A stretch of 64,000 nt of DNA. Source: Clostridiales bacterium UBA2432 (GTDB lineage Bacteria > Bacillota > Clostridia > Lachnospirales > Vallitaleaceae). The position numbers and the translations under genes were made by a program. This document shows positions 16,443-25,530 of this stretch, piece after piece (the stretch's first letter is position 1; every line of letters starts with the position of its first letter). The stretch lies in NCBI GenBank assembly GCA_002342805.1, contig DDQW01000016.1, positions 24,639 through 88,638 on the forward strand, written 5' to 3'. The notes below the pieces were generated by a model that saw only the letters and a program-made list of their open reading frames with translations, searched no databases and was not told where the DNA came from.

Positions 16443-17740
16443 ACATTAAACACATCGACTTGTTCTGTTAGATTACTCGCAGACGCAGATATATTGGCTC
16501 CATATTTTGTAACTTTTTCAATACCATTCATCTGTTCTTGTAATGATGCGGTTACTTCTTCTGTTGATGCGGAATTTTCCTGAGCAATTGCTGTTAAATT
16601 ATGTAAGGTATCAATCAATACATCTTTCATTTGATCAATTTGTTCTTCTGACAAATTTAAGTCATTAATGGCTTTTTCTGTTTCTTTAATCGCCTCTGAA
16701 ATATCTTGAAACTTTTCTCGGCTCGTCGTAACCATCGTTGATTGCTTATTCGCAATAGCATAAACTTCATTCATCATTTTAACAACATCATTTGAATTGG
16801 TCTGCAAGCCATTAACAATGCCTTCGATCTCTTTTGTTGAATCGGTTGATTGTTCTGCCAACTTTCGGATTTCTTCTGCAACAACTGCAAATCCACGCCC
16901 CATTTCTCCGGCTCTAGCTGCTTCGATTGCTGCATTTAATGCAAGTAAGTTTGTTTGATCTGCAATATTGGCAATGACATTACTGGCTTCACTAATAGAC
17001 TTTGCACTTTCATTTGTTTTTGTTATAATCGAATTAACTTCATGAATAGCTTTCATATTCTCTTCATTGGTATTTGTCAAATTATCAATGGATACTAGAC
17101 CTTCTTGAACGTGATTATTCACTTTCTCAGATGATGCATTTAAGCGGGTCAAATATGTTTTATTTTGTTCTATTGTCTCGCCTAGTTTACTTACTTCTTG
17201 TGCACCATCTTCCGTGTTTTTCGCTTGATCAACGGCACCTTGTGCTATGCTTTCTACTGCCTTCGATATATTTACCGACGTAATGCGCACTTGTTCTAAA
17301 TCATCATGCAATTCACTCGTAGTATGGTCTGTTGTCTTTGCACTCGACTGTATTTGATGAATCAAATCATTTAAACGTTCAATCGTTTTGTTTGTGGCAT
17401 AGGACAAATCACCAAATTCATCATTTCTTTGCTTAGGTAACTGGATATTCAAATCACCTTCACTCATACGACCAAGAATTTCAATATAATCTTTTAATGG
17501 CTTAATCACCATATGCTGTAAAAAGAAAACGACAATAATATTGATGACTAGGATGTTGATTAGCGTGTTGATATAAACACCTAAATTACCGACATCGATT
17601 CCTATCCGACGAACCCCTTCATTAATTATTGATGAAATGGGTGCGCTTACTAAAAAAGTCATTGTAATAACCACAATAATCTTTGTCCGTAAGTTTTTAA
17701 AAAAATTCATAAAAATAATATCATTTAACATTGCCTTCAT
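16439..17740 (-). CDS. Methyl-accepting chemotaxis protein with minimal external domain
   Basis: A 433-residue receptor. Two membrane helices (about residues 19-37 and 59-80) enclose only about 20 external residues; then HAMP ('HMVIKPLKDYIEILGRMSEGDL') and a long cytoplasmic coiled coil with the signalling hairpin tip 'IADQTNLLALNAAIEAARAGE' (recognised by its first dozen residues). It relays signals to CheA/CheW. With no real ligand domain it may sense membrane state, temperature or a partner protein. The start at 17740 has AAGGAG seven bases ahead; an ATG six bases earlier is too close to the SD. Confidence 0.92.
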   Translation of the reverse strand: MKAMLNDIIFMNFFKNLRTKIIVVITMTFLVSAPISSIINEGVRRIGIDVGNLGVYINTLINILVINIIVVFFLQHMVIKPLKDYIEILGRMSEGDLNIQLPKQRNDEFGDLSYATNKTIERLNDLIHQIQSSAKTTDHTTSELHDDLEQVRITSVNISKAVESIAQGAVDQAKNTEDGAQEVSKLGETIEQNKTYLTRLNASSEKVNNHVQEGLVSIDNLTNTNEENMKAIHEVNSIITKTNESAKSISEASNVIANIADQTNLLALNAAIEAARAGEMGRGFAVVAEEIRKLAEQSTDSTKEIEGIVNGLQTNSNDVVKMMNEVYAIANKQSTMVTTSREKFQDISEAIKETEKAINDLNLSEEQIDQMKDVLIDTLHNLTAIAQENSASTEEVTASLQEQMNGIEKVTKYGANISASASNLTEQVDVFNV

Positions 17741-17808
17741 TTTCATTCTCCTTCTATAATTTCGCTTGCTTACTAGTATAACTCAAGTATAGGATAAAAA
17801 CAAATATA

Positions 17809-17837
17809 TTGACATAGAATACTGTTTCTGCTATGAT
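17809..17837 (+). promoter_or_regulatory. Sigma-A promoter of tcyP
   Basis: TTGACA, 17-bp spacer, TATGAT: near consensus. Confidence 0.85.
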
Positions 17838-17847
17838 GTACTCAATA

Positions 17848-17880
17848 ACATATGTAACATATATAAATAATATGTTACAT
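17848..17880 (+). promoter_or_regulatory. Shared sulfur-regulon operator, tcyP copy
   Basis: An 11-bp perfect inverted repeat ATGTAACATAT-N7-ATATGTTACAT spans 17852-17880, just after the -10 box. The 20-bp core at 17848-17867 matches the elements at 49011-49030 and 49083-49102 (reverse strand) in 18 of 20 positions. The cysK-proximal copy extends the identity through AATATG. Its position past the start site implies repression. Confidence 0.7.
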
Positions 17881-17896
17881 GACAAGGAGGAATTAT

Positions 17897-19285
17897 ATGA
17901 ACACTACTGTAGCAATTATTATTAACGTGGTTGTAATGCTTTTATTGGTATTGGGATTGTATCAAATGCAAAAACGCCACATCTCTTTTACAAAGCGGGT
18001 TTTCTTAGGATTAGTTCTTGGTATTGTATTTGGTGCAATCCTTCAATTAATCTATGGAAACGGATCCAACGTCGTACAGGAATCAAATACATGGTTTGGA
18101 ATCATTGGAACCGGATATGTTCGATTATTACGTATGATCGTTATTCCACTCATCTTTGTATCAATCATTAATGCTATCATTTCTCAAGATTCCAAAAACT
18201 TAGGTAAAATGGCATCCTTAATTATTGCCATACTACTAACTACAACAGCAATCTCGGCATTTGTAGGTGCTACAACAGCCAGTGTATTTAATCTCTCTTC
18301 TGAAGGATTGGTATCTGGTGATGCTGAGATTCAAGCCGGCGAACGTTTAGAATCAAGACTAGACGACTTTCAATCCAAACCTATTCAACAGCAGCTTATT
18401 GAAATAATTCCTATGAATCCAATATACGCAATGTCCGGTCAAGAAAGTTCATCCACGCTTTCAACCGTTTTGATTGCTGCACTTCTAGCGATTGCAGTCA
18501 TCGGTCTCAAGCGAAAGAAACCTGAGTCTGCTGCATTTTTCGTTGATTTAATCCAATCACTCCATGATGTCGTTATGCGGTTAGTTACCCTAATTCTTCG
18601 ACTAACACCCTATGGTGTTCTTGCTTTAATGACACGAATGGTCTCAACAAGTAATTTCAGTGAAATCTTAAGGCTGTTTAATTTTGTGCTTGCATCCTAT
18701 GTTGCACTTATAATTATGTTTGCTATTCACTTAATTATACTTACTTTTGTAAAATTGAATCCATTGACCTATCTTAAGAAAATAGCACCGGTACTATCTT
18801 TTGCTTTCACATCACGAAGTAGCGCAGGGACTCTACCTCTAAATGTAGAGACTCAAATTGATGATCTTGGTGTTTCAGAAGGACATGCCAACCTATCTGC
18901 TTCTCTAGGAACAAGCATCGGTCAAAATGGATGTGCAGGAATCTATCCGGCTATGCTCGCTGTGATGATTGCACCAACTGTTGGCATAAATCCACTCGAG
19001 CCCGGATTTTTGATTAAACTCATCATTATAACCGCTCTTGCTTCATTTGGAATTGCCGGTGTTGGTGGTGGTGCAACATTCGCCGCATTAACAGTATTAT
19101 CGGCATTAGGACTTCCTGTTGCTTTAGTTGGTTTACTTATTGCCATCGAACCACTTATTGACATGGGTCGTACGGCATTAAATGTCAGTGGTTCTGTTGT
19201 TTCCGGTCTTGTATCAGGACGCATGATGGATAAAGTCGATTTATCGATTTATAATGGTAAAGAAAAAAAAGCTGAAAGCTTCTAA
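17897..19285 (+). CDS. tcyP: L-cystine/dicarboxylate-type symporter (TcyP-like, DAACS family)
   Basis: A 462-residue membrane protein of the dicarboxylate/amino acid:cation symporter family. It has a long N-terminal hydrophobic pair typical of TcyP ('VVVMLLLVLGLYQMQKRHISF'), 'LRMIVIPLIFVSII', the serine-rich re-entrant loop 'FAFTSRSSAGTLPLNVE', and 'IGQNGCAGIYPAMLAV'. It should import cystine with a cation. The start at 17897 follows AAGGAGG. The sulfur substrate is supported by its regulatory element, shared with cysK and the trans-sulfuration genes. A single-gene unit with its own promoter and terminator. Confidence 0.88.
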   Translation: MNTTVAIIINVVVMLLLVLGLYQMQKRHISFTKRVFLGLVLGIVFGAILQLIYGNGSNVVQESNTWFGIIGTGYVRLLRMIVIPLIFVSIINAIISQDSKNLGKMASLIIAILLTTTAISAFVGATTASVFNLSSEGLVSGDAEIQAGERLESRLDDFQSKPIQQQLIEIIPMNPIYAMSGQESSSTLSTVLIAALLAIAVIGLKRKKPESAAFFVDLIQSLHDVVMRLVTLILRLTPYGVLALMTRMVSTSNFSEILRLFNFVLASYVALIIMFAIHLIILTFVKLNPLTYLKKIAPVLSFAFTSRSSAGTLPLNVETQIDDLGVSEGHANLSASLGTSIGQNGCAGIYPAMLAVMIAPTVGINPLEPGFLIKLIIITALASFGIAGVGGGATFAALTVLSALGLPVALVGLLIAIEPLIDMGRTALNVSGSVVSGLVSGRMMDKVDLSIYNGKEKKAESF

Positions 19286-19303
19286 GGCATCATTGAAACT
19301 CCC

Positions 19304-19342
19304 TAAAAAACGCAATCAGAATTATTGATTGCGTTTTTTTTT
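19304..19342 (+). terminator. Intrinsic terminator after tcyP
   Basis: CGCAATCA pairs with TGATTGCG over a short loop, followed by nine T. Confidence 0.92.
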
Positions 19343-19437
19343 GGTAATTGACCTATGATTTTATTGGTACACGATACTTTGCTTTTCCTGTATAGTATGA
19401 ATTATATAAGATTCTATAAGTATGTTAAGGAGGCACT

Positions 19438-21618
19438 ATGGACTATTCAAAAAAACTATGGTTTGATCAAGAGGCAAAGCGTTTCGTTGAAGCCTTACCA
19501 CTCGGTAATGGAAAACTGGGTGCTATGGATTATGGCAATGGACTTTTTTCTTTAAATGAAAAAACACTTTGGTCCGGCTATCCCAAAGATGATTTCGGGA
19601 TTATGGATAGAGACGTATTAAGAAAATCAAGAAAACTTATACAAGAAGGCTACATTGAAGATGCAGAAAAAATTATTCAAACAAACTTACAAGGAGATTA
19701 CAAATCAACCTATCTTCCTTTGGGTCAACTCCAGTTGCTTTTTGACCGAAAACCCTTTCAGTGTTCCTATCGTGAGCTTGACTTAGAAATGGGATCTACC
19801 TTAAGTCAAAATTCCAAAGACCAACTATTTAGCTATGTCAGTCACAAATACAATATCGGCCTTATTCAATATACCGGAAAGAAACACGTATCCCTAAATT
19901 GGCTTCCATTCTTAGAACACGGAAGCTTTGAATCTACTGAAGACCATTATTTTTACAAGCTACAATGCCCAAGTAAAGTACCTTCATATGAAGAAGGTCA
20001 TCTCCCTATAGAATATGACCATAATCAATCAACGGTTAAAGCTGTTCTTGTTGTCGAAAAACGCGTAACTGATGACGGTCTTGTTTTCTTATGGACCATT
20101 TTAACAAATTATGTGGATGGTGGAAAAGTAAGTGAATTATCCTTTAATCAATTAAAAGCAAATGCTCTCGATCATTTATCCAAAGCCAGCTCTTTGGAAG
20201 ACATCGGCCAAGAACATCGCAATCATATGCAAGCTCTGTTTTCACGGAGCACTTTGTCTCTTCCTCATAACCCAAACAGTGCCATCCCAACCGATCAGCG
20301 CCGTATATCTTATCGTACAGACCCGACAGACGGAAGTCTTATCAGTTTATATTTTCATTATGGTCGTTATCTCCTCTATTCCAGTTCATGGAAGACATCC
20401 CTTCCTTCAAATCTTCAAGGACTCTGGAATGAAGAACTTCGGGCACCTTGGTGCAGCAATTATACAACAAATATTAATTTAGAAATGAATTATTGGCCTG
20501 CTAAGACCAGTCGTATTCATGAGAGCTATGAAAGTCTTGAACATTTTTTAGTCAACCTTTCTTCAAAAGCAAGCAATCACGGATTTGTTTTTCACCATAA
20601 TCTCGATGCCTGGTTGTCTTGTTCTCCGGCTCACGGTTCTCCAAGTTGGGCTTTTTGGCCCATGGCTCCCGTATGGCTCAGCTTTCATCTGTTTGACCAC
20701 CTTGAAGAAGGGGAAGCAAAGACCCAAACATCTATTTTCAATTATTTAGACCAAGTGGCTCTTTTCTTAGATGGGTGGCTCTTTCAGGGTGATGATGGAT
20801 ATTACCATACCTGTCCATCGACCTCCCCTGAAAATCAATATGTCTTAGAAAATGGATATATTGCTTCAGTTAGTGATACAACAACCATGGATCAAATGCT
20901 TATCCGTTCATTTTGCCATAAATATCAACAATTCAGGTCTGATTCGTCCATTGCACATAGTTTACGTGAAAAAGTGAATCAGCTTCCTCCGATTCCCATT
21001 CATCCTGAGGGTTACTTACAAGAATGGCAAGGACCTGTCCTTGAAAATGATATCGGCCACCGCCACGTATCCCATCTTGTCGGTTTCTTCCCGGATGATT
21101 TTGCCTTTTCATTGGGACCTGACTATGTTGAAGCCGGAAAAAAAGCCTTGCACCGGCGAGTTGCTGATGGAGGCGACTTTACCAGCTGGCATTGTACATG
21201 GATTATCAACCTATTTGCTCGCTTTCAAGAGCCAGGATATGTTCGCAAATATTTAGATATTATGATTGGTGAACTTACCTGTCCCAACCTCTTTTCCTCA
21301 CATCGACGAAGGATGGACGGCGACGAGCTTTTTCAAATTGACGGCAACTTCGGCGGTACACGGGCAATCATAGAAATGTTTGTGCACGAAATCAATGATC
21401 ATCTCCATATTCTTCCGGTTGGTAATTTAGGTTTTGGTGAAGGTAAGCTTGATAGTATTGCACTAAAAAAAGGACATCTTGTGTCCTTAGTTTGGGGGAA
21501 AACGATTGAGCTTACCATCCAACCCGCAAAGAGCCACTCAATCACCATTACATATCAAAAGCAAACAAAAAACATTGGCTTAACTCTCGGTCAAGAAATA
21601 AGGGTAACATTCATATAA
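19438..21618 (+). CDS. Alpha-L-fucosidase, glycoside hydrolase family 95
   Basis: A 726-residue enzyme, without signal peptide, so probably cytosolic. It opens with 'LPLGNGKLGAMDYG' and carries the GH95 catalytic apparatus: Asn345 and Asn347 in 'TTNINLEMNYWPA' (water activation), Glu536 in 'ENDIGHRHVSHL' (general acid), and Asp635 in 'QIDGNFGGT'. GH95 inverting enzymes cleave alpha-1,2-L-fucosyl (some alpha-L-galactosyl) ends of oligosaccharides. Somewhat shorter than usual members (750-800). The start has AAGGAGG. Convergent with the GH3 gene; probably processes sugars taken up by the transporter at 27-31 kb. Confidence 0.9.
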   Translation: MDYSKKLWFDQEAKRFVEALPLGNGKLGAMDYGNGLFSLNEKTLWSGYPKDDFGIMDRDVLRKSRKLIQEGYIEDAEKIIQTNLQGDYKSTYLPLGQLQLLFDRKPFQCSYRELDLEMGSTLSQNSKDQLFSYVSHKYNIGLIQYTGKKHVSLNWLPFLEHGSFESTEDHYFYKLQCPSKVPSYEEGHLPIEYDHNQSTVKAVLVVEKRVTDDGLVFLWTILTNYVDGGKVSELSFNQLKANALDHLSKASSLEDIGQEHRNHMQALFSRSTLSLPHNPNSAIPTDQRRISYRTDPTDGSLISLYFHYGRYLLYSSSWKTSLPSNLQGLWNEELRAPWCSNYTTNINLEMNYWPAKTSRIHESYESLEHFLVNLSSKASNHGFVFHHNLDAWLSCSPAHGSPSWAFWPMAPVWLSFHLFDHLEEGEAKTQTSIFNYLDQVALFLDGWLFQGDDGYYHTCPSTSPENQYVLENGYIASVSDTTTMDQMLIRSFCHKYQQFRSDSSIAHSLREKVNQLPPIPIHPEGYLQEWQGPVLENDIGHRHVSHLVGFFPDDFAFSLGPDYVEAGKKALHRRVADGGDFTSWHCTWIINLFARFQEPGYVRKYLDIMIGELTCPNLFSSHRRRMDGDELFQIDGNFGGTRAIIEMFVHEINDHLHILPVGNLGFGEGKLDSIALKKGHLVSLVWGKTIELTIQPAKSHSITITYQKQTKNIGLTLGQEIRVTFI

Positions 21619-21641
21619 AAAAGAGGCAAAGCCTCTTTTTT
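21618..21641. terminator. Short bidirectional terminator
   Basis: GAGGC-AAA-GCCTC flanked by A6 and T6 between the convergent GH95 and GH3 genes. Confidence 0.75.
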
Positions 21642-23619
21642 ATATGGTAACCTTTATATCTCTTGATGAAAATCCAAAATGGAATTTTAATTTTTTGCTT
21701 AAATGTGCTATGTCTTTTTTGTCAATGGTTATCCTTACAGATTCTTCTGACTTTGCTGCGACAAATACTTTTTTAAAGCCTTTAAGTTCTCTTATGGGAC
21801 GCTTGCCTTTAGGTTCTTCGTCTTCAACATAAGCTTGAATAACTTCTTTTCCGTCAACTGTACTAGTGTTTTTTAAGGTCATAGTAAAGGTAAAGGTCTC
21901 TTCATTTTCTGTCTTTTCAATGTCAGCCAAGGCAAATTGACTATAATTTAATCCATGGCCAAAGGCATATAAGGGTTCAATCTGTTCATAATCAAAGTAA
22001 CGATATCCAACGAATACACCTTCATGATAGTGGACCGTTTCATCGCCCGGAAACTCACCTAGGCGTTCAGACGGGTAATCATTTAATGCTTTTGCCATGG
22101 TAAAAGGTAGCTTTCCTGATGGATTCACCTTGCCAAAAATTACATTTGCAAGGGCTGTCCCACCTTCCATTCCATTATACCATGTATGAATAAGTGCTTT
22201 AGAATAGGTTTTTGCTATTGTTAAATCCACTGCTGAACCACTCATATTAACCACAAGGAGATTGGGGTTTACTGCATGTAACTCTTGAATTAACCGGTCT
22301 TGTCCAAAGGGAAGTTGATAGGATTGACGGTCTTTGCCTTCTGTATCAAAATCATGGTTTAATCCTCCGACAAAGATGACCAAGTCGTTTTGACTAGCCA
22401 TACGAAGGGCTGTCATGCGAAGATTTGATAACTGATCTTGAGTAACATCAGGTTGGCAACTATAGCCTTGCACATATGTAATTTGATGATTGCCCCCTAA
22501 ATGGTGATGTATACCGGCTAATGGTGTTTTCTCATATAAGGCTTTAATCTCAGCACTTCCTCCACCTAAGCTATGTTGACGGTTTGCATTATCACCAATC
22601 ACAACAATACGTTGATAATCCTCTGGATTAAGTGGCAAGAAACTCGCTTTATTCTCTAATAAAACAATGGATTCCTCAGCTGTTGTCAAGGTATTTGTTT
22701 GATGTTCATAGCTATTATACTTACCCTGCTTCCTAGGACCTTCAAGCATATGAATACGCTCCATAAGGTGAAGAATTCGTTCCACTTTTTCATCAACGAG
22801 GGCTTCATCAATGATTCCATCCATCACTTTTTGATAAAGTGAGTCTGCGTAGTAGTAGGAATCGAAGTCATCCGTCACACTCATTTCAATATCTAGCCCT
22901 GCTTCCATGGCTTGGTCTGTCGAATGGCATGCCCCCCAATCAGAGATCACAATGCCATCATATCCCCAGCGGCCTCTTAAGATATCTTGTAATAAGAATG
23001 TGCTTTCACATGCATAGTCTCCACGAAATTTATTATAGGCGCCCATAAAGGTATATGCATTTCCTTCATCAACACAGGCTTTGAATCCAGGTAAATAGAT
23101 TTCTTCTAAAGCTTGATCATCAACTTCCACATTGACTTCTAGACGATTGGTCTCTTGGTTATTGAGGGCAAAGTGCTTCACGCAAGCTGCTACATCATTT
23201 TCTTGAATACCCCGGACAATTGGTGGGGCCATCTTCGTAATGAGAAAGGGATCTTCACTCATGTATTCAAAGTTACGTCCGCAAAAAGGGTGTCGTATAA
23301 TATTAATTCCCGGTGCCAAAATAACATCTTTTCCTCTGCCTCTCGTTTCTGCACCTAAATCTTGTCCGAATATATATGCAAGTTCCGGATTCCATGTCGC
23401 TGCTAAGGCTGTATTGGATGGAAAATAGGTCACATAATCACTTGACAAGCCCTTAGCAATCCATGATGCTTTGGGGAAATCGTGGCGAACTCCCATGGGT
23501 CCATCCGACATTTTTAATGGTGGAATTCCTAATCGCTTTACACCTTTGGTTTGAAAGAAACCATCGCCATGAAGTAGTCCGATTTTTTCTTCTAAGGTCA
23601 TTTGTTCAATTAACTTCAT
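21640..23619 (-). CDS. Glycoside hydrolase family 3 (beta-glucosidase/beta-xylosidase type)
   Basis: A 659-residue cytosolic enzyme. The N-terminal (alpha/beta) domain has 'EKIGLLHGDGF', 'GRNFEYMSEDPFL', 'KHFALNNQE' and nucleophile Asp227 in 'VISDWGACH'. The second domain follows ('IVVIGDNANRQHSLGGGSAEI'), then a fibronectin-III-like end ('FTFTMTLKNTSTVDGKEVIQAYV'). It removes beta-linked glucose, xylose or similar end units with retention. The exact sugar cannot be told from sequence. The ATG has GGAG eight bases ahead. It diverges from the YesMN sensor genes that probably control this region. Confidence 0.92.
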   Translation of the reverse strand: MKLIEQMTLEEKIGLLHGDGFFQTKGVKRLGIPPLKMSDGPMGVRHDFPKASWIAKGLSSDYVTYFPSNTALAATWNPELAYIFGQDLGAETRGRGKDVILAPGINIIRHPFCGRNFEYMSEDPFLITKMAPPIVRGIQENDVAACVKHFALNNQETNRLEVNVEVDDQALEEIYLPGFKACVDEGNAYTFMGAYNKFRGDYACESTFLLQDILRGRWGYDGIVISDWGACHSTDQAMEAGLDIEMSVTDDFDSYYYADSLYQKVMDGIIDEALVDEKVERILHLMERIHMLEGPRKQGKYNSYEHQTNTLTTAEESIVLLENKASFLPLNPEDYQRIVVIGDNANRQHSLGGGSAEIKALYEKTPLAGIHHHLGGNHQITYVQGYSCQPDVTQDQLSNLRMTALRMASQNDLVIFVGGLNHDFDTEGKDRQSYQLPFGQDRLIQELHAVNPNLLVVNMSGSAVDLTIAKTYSKALIHTWYNGMEGGTALANVIFGKVNPSGKLPFTMAKALNDYPSERLGEFPGDETVHYHEGVFVGYRYFDYEQIEPLYAFGHGLNYSQFALADIEKTENEETFTFTMTLKNTSTVDGKEVIQAYVEDEEPKGKRPIRELKGFKKVFVAAKSEESVRITIDKKDIAHLSKKLKFHFGFSSRDIKVTI

Positions 23620-23786
23620 AATATCTCCTTTTTCTCTTTTTTCTTATTCTATCAAAAACAGAACAAGAACTCTACCTAAAAAAATCTAGATATAAATGCA
23701 ATACAGGTATAATATATCTGGTGGTTATGTTATCAAATGTATGGTATCATAATTTTCAAAGATATTATCATTCGAAAGGGGTCCCT

Positions 23787-25517
23787 ATGCTAAAGCGACA
23801 ACTATACATCGTTTATATTGTTTCGATTTTTATTCCGATTCTATTGATTGGTTCTTATCTTGTCTATAATAACTACTCTATGCTTTATGATCATCACGAA
23901 TCTATGCTCGTATCTGATAATCTTCGTGTGCGTAGTATTGTCTTTGAAACAACAACCTCAATCACGAATATTTGTGATGCCATTGCAGAAAATAAAGAAC
24001 TTATGACTTTGCTTCAGGCCAATTATCCATCCCAAGATGATGCTATAAATGCATTAGAGGCTTCAGAAGTCATAAGTTCACACTACAGTCGCCATACGGA
24101 TATAGCCTCAATTACACTATATACTGAAAATCCGACATTAACTTCATATGAACATATTGTTGCCATTGACGAACACAATCGTGAATGGTTCAATGAAAAA
24201 ACACGTTCTGTTGGCTATTTTTGGTCAGTTGATCATGTCACCAATAACTTTGGTGTTGAACATGATGAGCTACAGCTCACTCACAAAATAAATGTTCCGG
24301 GAAGTTCCTATAATGCGCTTCTTACTATAAACGTCAGTAATAATTATCTTAAAAATCGTGTTGTTAATAATGATCTTGATGTCGATATTACGACCAATGA
24401 TTCTCCTGTTTTTTTTAGTTCCTGGGGACAGACCGGAAAGATTCCGGATTTTTCCAACTATCAAGAGGAAGATTTTTTTTCTTATTCGGGCATTACGAAT
24501 TATTTCGGTCATAATCTTCTTATGGAAGCATCAACCTATAAACCCATAAAATCCAACGATCGTATTTATCTGTTTTCAACCGATCCTCAAGCCTTAAACG
24601 CTATTCGTCACCTTGTTTTAAATGCCGGCCTTATTGTCTTGATTAGTTTACTCATTCCACTTATTCTCATTATTAAATACACGAAGCAACTGATAACGCG
24701 GGTCGACACACTACGTCGCGAAATGCATCGCGTCACCGGGGGTGATTATAATATTATCGAAACCTTTAAAGGGAATGATGAACTTGCCGAACTCTTTTCG
24801 GATCTAAAAATCATGATTACTTCAATTAACGAACGCGACCAAGCCATTTTTGATGGTCAAATAAAACATCAACAGTTAATCAATCATCAGCAAAAAATGG
24901 AAATGGAGATTTTATCAAGTAAGATTAATCCACATTTTTTATATAACACATTGGAAACCATTCGCATGAAAGCTTTTAATGTAGATGATTTAGAAGTTGC
25001 AAATGCAATCAAATTATTAGGACGTTACATGCGATACAATCTTGAAAGTACCGGAGAACAAACCACCTTACAAGAAGAATTAAATTATATTGAAATCTAT
25101 TTAAAAATTCAAAAATTACGGTTCACTTCAAGAATTAACTACAAAATTATCATTGATGATAACATTCACCTTTCCCAAATAAAGATTATGCCACTGTTGA
25201 TTCAACCTATTGTTGAAAATGCTATACTCCATGGTCATGAAGAAACACTTGAAGACGGACTGATTGAAATAAAAGTTTTAGATTATAATACCAATGTACT
25301 CATTCAAGTTATTGATAACGGAAGCGGAATGGATGAAGATACACTCAATCGATTAAAGCCAACTTTAACTAGTGATATAAGGCCCCTTAAAAGCAGTTTT
25401 GGTTTGTATAACATTCAAAAACGGATTCAATTGTCCTATGGGGATGACCATGGGCTAGATATTAAATCTTCACTAGGTCAAGGTACCTTGATTCAGTTTA
25501 TGGTACCAAAATCATAA
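23787..25517 (+). CDS. Sensor histidine kinase, YesM family
   Basis: A 576-residue membrane kinase. TM1 is about residues 8-30, with a large extracellular region (about 30-280), TM2 about 283-305, HAMP, then the His_kinase domain with phospho-acceptor His in 'INPHFLYNTLETIR' and the ATPase motif 'IVENAILHG ... DNGSGMDEDT'. YesM kinases sense sugars and activate the AraC-type partner encoded 13 bp downstream. The start at 23787 follows AAAGGGG; an earlier in-frame ATG (23721) lacks an SD. It sits between glycosidase and importer genes, so an oligosaccharide signal is likely. Confidence 0.92.
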   Translation: MLKRQLYIVYIVSIFIPILLIGSYLVYNNYSMLYDHHESMLVSDNLRVRSIVFETTTSITNICDAIAENKELMTLLQANYPSQDDAINALEASEVISSHYSRHTDIASITLYTENPTLTSYEHIVAIDEHNREWFNEKTRSVGYFWSVDHVTNNFGVEHDELQLTHKINVPGSSYNALLTINVSNNYLKNRVVNNDLDVDITTNDSPVFFSSWGQTGKIPDFSNYQEEDFFSYSGITNYFGHNLLMEASTYKPIKSNDRIYLFSTDPQALNAIRHLVLNAGLIVLISLLIPLILIIKYTKQLITRVDTLRREMHRVTGGDYNIIETFKGNDELAELFSDLKIMITSINERDQAIFDGQIKHQQLINHQQKMEMEILSSKINPHFLYNTLETIRMKAFNVDDLEVANAIKLLGRYMRYNLESTGEQTTLQEELNYIEIYLKIQKLRFTSRINYKIIIDDNIHLSQIKIMPLLIQPIVENAILHGHEETLEDGLIEIKVLDYNTNVLIQVIDNGSGMDEDTLNRLKPTLTSDIRPLKSSFGLYNIQKRIQLSYGDDHGLDIKSSLGQGTLIQFMVPKS

Positions 25518-25530
25518 AGGAGGACGTGAC

